Translations under genes and position numbers: made by a program
Shown here: piece by piece, positions 13,209 to 16,642 of the stretch
Numbering within the stretch: the first letter of the stretch is position 1
How the letters are laid out: every line of letters starts with the position of its first letter
NCBI GenBank assembly: GCA_003694905.1
Contig: RFJM01000495.1
Location: forward strand, 1-16,642
Direction: 5' to 3'
From: Caldilineae bacterium
GTDB lineage: Bacteria > Chloroflexota > Anaerolineae > J102
DNA length: 16,642 nt
Notes under the pieces: generated by a model
Database searches by the model: none
What the model saw: the letters and a program-made list of their open reading frames with translations, nothing else
What the model was told of the DNA's origin: nothing

Positions 13209-13237
13209 TTGCCCGTTCTCCTGCGAACCGGTAGAAT
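13209..13237 (+). promoter_or_regulatory. Predicted promoter of the secreted glycoside hydrolase gene
   Basis: TTGCCC at 13209-13214 (-35, four of six matches) and TAGAAT at 13232-13237 (-10, five of six) are separated by exactly 17 bp. Transcription would start near 13244, leaving about 39 nt before the ATG at 13283. The element sits directly after the hairpin that follows the PsiE-like gene, so the hydrolase is probably its own transcription unit. Confidence 0.55.
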
Positions 13238-13282
13238 GCAGGTGCTTGCTGTCCTCCCCCTTCTCTCGAAAAGGTTGTTGTG

Positions 13283-14881
13283 ATGGAATCGGAAACCGGA
13301 CGCCGTCCCCCCTGGCATTGCTTGTTTCGCTGGAGTGTTCTCCTCGCCTGGGCCTTGTTCCTTGCCATGCCCGTTGCTGTGGTGGCCGACGGTCCTCCCA
13401 ACCCTTTGGTGCAGCCACCGCCGATCTCACCCTATGGCATGGACGTGTTGGGGCCCGGCTGGCAATGGACCTTCCCGCGCGAGGAGGCCACCCCTCGCCT
13501 GGATGGCCCCCTGCGCATTGATCAGGCCGACGACGTGTTGAAGCAGGCCTGGGCGGCAGGGGTCCGGAGTGGACGGGTGGCGGCCTGGTGGTGTTTCCTG
13601 GAGCCGGAACGAGACCAGTATGTCTGGCAAGATCTGGACATCATGATCCAGCTCAGCTCTAACTACGGCATCGAACCCGTGCCCGAGATCCTCTACACGC
13701 CCTACTGGGCACGTGCCGATGCAGTCCCCACCACCAGTTGCATCAACAATTGGCGCAAGAACTACGCCCCCGACGACATCGCCGACTGGTCCGAATTCAT
13801 AGCCCTGATCGTGCGGCGGTATGGCTCGCAGGGCAAGAACCAGGTCCACTACTGGGAGATCTGGAATGAGCCCGACCTGCCCGAGTTCCTCTCTATGAAG
13901 GATGATCCGGGCAACGGCACGGTCGAGGTCTACGCCCGGCTCCTCAAGGCTGCCAGTGAGCAGATCCGCGCCAACGATCCCCAGGCCAAAGTCCTGCTGG
14001 GTGGATTGTCCGACATCCGCGGCCACCACTTCCTGGGGGACTTGCTGGACTTGCGCGGGCCGCTGGATGTGCGCGACGCCTTCGATATCATCCCCTTCCA
14101 TGCCTTCAGCGACCACCATCTCAAGATCACCAAGCTGACCACCCCCTTGCAGGAACGGGGCCTGAGCTACGAACTCTGGGTCAACGAACTGAACAACTCT
14201 CTCTGGCACAACGACTACGACATGGCTGCACGCGAGATCGGCGCCCTTTTCGACACCATGTGGCAGGTGGGCGTGACGCGCACGTTCTGGTTCAAGTCCT
14301 ACACCACCAAATGGGGCCCGGGAATCTTCTACAACCGCGACCCGTTGTGGGAGATCCGGCCCTGGCTGCCCAGCCCCTTTTACAGCACCTACCGCCAGCA
14401 GGCCTTTCCCCACGAACTGCCGGGTGTGCCCCTGGTCCAGGCGCCTGAGCCCAATCTGGTAAGTGTGCCGCGACCTGAGTTTCGCTGGGCGCGACCCACC
14501 GCGGGCACTTACGCCATTGCCGGCTACAAGCTGCAGGTCGACGATAGCCTCTACCGGGGCGTCCCCTACTTCCATGCCCCCGAAATCGATGTCTACGTCC
14601 CGGCCCAGATCTTCCTTTTCCTGCCGCTGCAGGTGGGCGGGCAAAGCAGGCGCGGCGTCGCCGACCCCGCGAGTACCCACACGTCCGCGGGGCCGCAAAG
14701 CTGGCCCAGCCTCGAGCAGCTGACGTACACGCCCGAGCAGGAACTGGACCCCGGCCGCTACTACTGGCGCGTGGCAGCCGTGGACACCCAGGGCAATGTG
14801 GGCCCCTACAGCGAGCCGCGGCGGCTCATCATCGTGTCGGGGCGGGAGCGCACCTATCTGCCCTGGCTTGTACGGCCTTAG
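13283..14881 (+). CDS. Secreted glycoside hydrolase-like protein (clan A TIM barrel, GH39/GH5-like) with C-terminal Fn3-like domain
   Basis: A 532-residue exported protein. An N-terminal signal peptide has basic residues, a hydrophobic core (WSVLLAWALFLAMPVAVV) and a likely cleavage after Ala35. The barrel spans about 45-385. HYWEIWNEPD supplies the probable acid/base Glu196, and ELWVNELN the probable nucleophile Glu302, as in clan-A retaining glycosidases such as GH39 and GH5. Residues about 400-520 look like a beta-sandwich (PEFRWARPTAGTYAIAGYKL, then DPGRYYWRVAAVDTQGNVGP) of fibronectin-III type. The protein ends ERTYLPWLVRP, resembling a short C-terminal tag seen on exported Chloroflexota proteins. 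AAGG 8 nt upstream supports ATG 13283 over the adjacent GTG. It probably acts on a polysaccharide outside the cell, but the barrel is divergent, so activity is unproven and a non-catalytic role is possible. Confidence 0.8.
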   Translation: MESETGRRPPWHCLFRWSVLLAWALFLAMPVAVVADGPPNPLVQPPPISPYGMDVLGPGWQWTFPREEATPRLDGPLRIDQADDVLKQAWAAGVRSGRVAAWWCFLEPERDQYVWQDLDIMIQLSSNYGIEPVPEILYTPYWARADAVPTTSCINNWRKNYAPDDIADWSEFIALIVRRYGSQGKNQVHYWEIWNEPDLPEFLSMKDDPGNGTVEVYARLLKAASEQIRANDPQAKVLLGGLSDIRGHHFLGDLLDLRGPLDVRDAFDIIPFHAFSDHHLKITKLTTPLQERGLSYELWVNELNNSLWHNDYDMAAREIGALFDTMWQVGVTRTFWFKSYTTKWGPGIFYNRDPLWEIRPWLPSPFYSTYRQQAFPHELPGVPLVQAPEPNLVSVPRPEFRWARPTAGTYAIAGYKLQVDDSLYRGVPYFHAPEIDVYVPAQIFLFLPLQVGGQSRRGVADPASTHTSAGPQSWPSLEQLTYTPEQELDPGRYYWRVAAVDTQGNVGPYSEPRRLIIVSGRERTYLPWLVRP

Positions 14882-14926
14882 GGCGCGGCACGCGCTACCA
14901 TCTCGCCACCGCCATCCCGTCTCCTC

Positions 14927-16642
14927 CTAGGGCGCCAGGGTGAATCTGGCGATAAGGGGATCGTGATCGGACTTGTGCAGCGGCGAGGGGTCTCCGGGGA
15001 TGGGCGGCGGATAGTCCGCGTCCACGTGCAGCACATCTACCCGTGTCAGCAGTTCGTGGAGCGGCCGCGTCACCAGAATATGGTCCAGCACCTGCGACTC
15101 GCCCTGGTAGATGTAGGTGTACCGTTGCTCGCGCGGAAGTTCATCCATGACGTGGATCAGCCCCGCCTCCCGCAGGGTGTTGATGGGCAACGAGTCGTAG
15201 AAGCTGTTCAGGTCGCCGACGACGGCTACCCTGGCATCGGGCTCGTCGGCCAGAATGGCATCATACATCACCCGCACATTCCACGCGGCCTGCGCCGTGC
15301 GTCTGGGTTCGGTGGCTGCCACGCCGCCCGACATGGAGCTGAAGTGATTGTTCAAGACATACACCGTCAGCGGCTCCGGCTGAGCCTTCACCTGCACCTT
15401 GATCAGCAGAGGCGGACGGCTGGTCAGCCCCTCCGGCGCCACGAATTGCCGGCTGTCCAGCACCTGCGCCCGGTCGCCCCGCACCAGGTAGCCGACGTCG
15501 ATGCCGCGGCTGTCGGTACCTTCGATGAGTACTGCCTGATAGCCGTAGTCGCGCAGCACAGGTTGTTCGGCGATATCCTCCAGGACGCCGATGTTTTCCA
15601 CCTCTTGCAGAGCCACGATGGTGGGCACGCCCGCGGCCACGATCGTGTTGGCCACTTTCGTCAGGGCCAGTTCGTATTCCGACCTGGTGGGGAGGGGAGG
15701 ATCGCTGGGATGGGGGAGCCGCGTGTCGAAGAGATTTTCCACGTTCCAGGTCATGATGCTGAACTCGTCGGCACGGGTCAGGGGCAGGCTGGGCATGGAG
15801 ATGACCTGATGCTGTACCGAAGGCGGCGCTATGGGTTCGATTTTGTAGCGACCGTAGGTGTAGGCCAGAGGTCCCACCAGCCCTTCCACGATATCGCCTG
15901 TGGCGACGACATAGGGGAGGGTAGACCGATCCAGATGGGTGGCGGTGGAACCGTCATCGACCATGATGGCGATGCCGTTGTCCTCCCCCTGCCACAGGCG
16001 CTGCCGGCCATGATGTTGCAGCGTGACCACATATTCGCCGTACTTGGAGGTGGGCGAGACGGCGATGGCCGGTTCGGGAAGCTGGACCAGCATGCCCTCG
16101 CGCGCCTCGAAATATGGTTCGGCTTCGGCCATGGTGGCGGGCGGGTCCAGGTCTACGGGTCTGGGCAGGGGTGCGTCGTGGTCGAGCACCCGTATATCGG
16201 CCGGATCCTCGACTAAGATCTGGGTCTGCTGCGCCGTCTCTCGTACCTGGCCGAAGACCTCCACGACATCGCCCGGTTCGAGCTGCGGCGGTGTTTCCAG
16301 AGTCGAGGTGTTGACGAACAGGCCCTCGGAGGTGAGGGGGTTGTCGTCGACGCGGGTGGACTGAATGAAGAAGCCGCCGAGATCGGGGAATACTGCGGTG
16401 ACCACGCCGCCGGTGGGTAGCCAATCCAACACGTAGGGGGAGGCCATGCCGTCTCCCTGAACCGCCCAGATGGGGACGGTACTGCCGACGAAGGTGACCA
16501 GTTCGCCGCTGGTGGCCGGCTCGGTCCACTGGTCGGAGGTGGCCGAGAAGCCGGGGGACACGATCTGACCGTCGGCCTCGTCAGAAACCCCCAGGGTGAA
16601 GCTGACATCGACGCGGCCGCCGTCGCCGGGCAGCTCGGGGAC
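14927..16642 (-). CDS. Extracellular endonuclease/exonuclease/phosphatase family nuclease (ExeM/NucH-like), N-terminus beyond right edge
   Basis: The frame stays open to the window edge, giving at least 571 residues; a GTG at 16561 is internal, since coding-like sequence (VDVSFTLGVSDEADGQI) continues upstream. An OB-fold-like domain comes first (GGFFIQSTRVDDNPLTSEGLFV, then LEPGDVVEVFGQVRE). The C-terminal 275 residues are an EEP domain with MTWNVENLFD, VALQEVEN, DSRGIDVGYLVR, LNNHFSSM, VVGDLNSF, LDHILV and KSDHDPLIA, together supplying the metal-binding and catalytic Asn, Glu, Asp and His residues. This two-domain order is that of secreted DNases such as NucH and ExeM. Such enzymes degrade extracellular DNA for nutrients or biofilm turnover. 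A signal peptide should lie outside the window. It converges with the glycoside hydrolase across 45 nt with no obvious terminator. The function call is confident at family level. Confidence 0.88.
   Translation of the reverse strand, partial: VPELPGDGGRVDVSFTLGVSDEADGQIVSPGFSATSDQWTEPATSGELVTFVGSTVPIWAVQGDGMASPYVLDWLPTGGVVTAVFPDLGGFFIQSTRVDDNPLTSEGLFVNTSTLETPPQLEPGDVVEVFGQVRETAQQTQILVEDPADIRVLDHDAPLPRPVDLDPPATMAEAEPYFEAREGMLVQLPEPAIAVSPTSKYGEYVVTLQHHGRQRLWQGEDNGIAIMVDDGSTATHLDRSTLPYVVATGDIVEGLVGPLAYTYGRYKIEPIAPPSVQHQVISMPSLPLTRADEFSIMTWNVENLFDTRLPHPSDPPLPTRSEYELALTKVANTIVAAGVPTIVALQEVENIGVLEDIAEQPVLRDYGYQAVLIEGTDSRGIDVGYLVRGDRAQVLDSRQFVAPEGLTSRPPLLIKVQVKAQPEPLTVYVLNNHFSSMSGGVAATEPRRTAQAAWNVRVMYDAILADEPDARVAVVGDLNSFYDSLPINTLREAGLIHVMDELPREQRYTYIYQGESQVLDHILVTRPLHELLTRVDVLHVDADYPPPIPGDPSPLHKSDHDPLIARFTLAP

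Noticed and set aside
16559..16561. GTG as start of the nuclease gene
   Set aside because: The reading frame continues upstream to the window edge with coding-like residues, and the enzyme type needs an N-terminal signal peptide not found here, so the true start lies outside.

Overview
This 16.6 kb, GC-rich window looks like chromosomal DNA from a Chloroflexota bacterium (Anaerolineae/Caldilineae-like). The grounds are an oligopeptide-type ABC operon with an Ala/Pro/Glu/Thr-rich lipoprotein linker, extended -10 promoters of the TGG-TA(G/T)AAT type, and a secreted protein ending in YLPWLVRP, a C-terminal pattern I associate with exported Chloroflexota proteins. Taxonomy is inference; no rRNA or marker gene is present. 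No tRNA, CRISPR array, insertion sequence or phage gene was seen.

Region 1 (1-1550, minus strand): a short operon with a strong extended -10 promoter. It encodes two EutN/CcmL-type bacterial microcompartment (BMC) vertex proteins, then a class II (fuculose-phosphate-type) aldolase, then the N-terminus of a class I aminotransferase that runs off the left edge. The first three genes are nearly contiguous or overlapping. No hexameric shell protein lies in the window, so this looks like a satellite or minimal BMC locus. The aldolase has an odd CxxCxxCH tail.

Region 2 (1485-3446): a roughly 600 bp divergent intergenic region with small inverted repeats, then a plus-strand FAD-dependent oxidoreductase.

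Region 3 (3454-10863, minus strand): a seven-gene operon read from right to left: solute-binding lipoprotein, OppB, OppC, OppD, OppF, a CehA/McbA-type PHP metallohydrolase and a HAD phosphatase. Junctions overlap or are very short, except for a hairpin-bearing 95 bp gap after the binding-protein gene. The layout suggests uptake of a solute that is then hydrolysed by the two cytoplasmic enzymes. A divergent AraC-family regulator (11287-12156, plus) is the likely controller. Its upstream region carries three TGCAT repeats exactly 10 bp apart.

Region 4 (12157-16642): a 448 bp intergenic stretch with a 12 bp inverted repeat bounding about 170 bp, and two CTTGA/TCAAG palindromes just upstream of a PsiE-family membrane protein. 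Next come a hairpin, a good promoter and a secreted clan-A-like glycoside hydrolase. Last is a convergent secreted nuclease of the ExeM/NucH type, truncated at the right edge.

No single textbook-novel system is proven here. The best leads are the BMC-vertex/aldolase operon with its Cys-rich tail, the transporter-hydrolase operon with its phased-repeat regulator region, and the repeat structures in 12206-12559.
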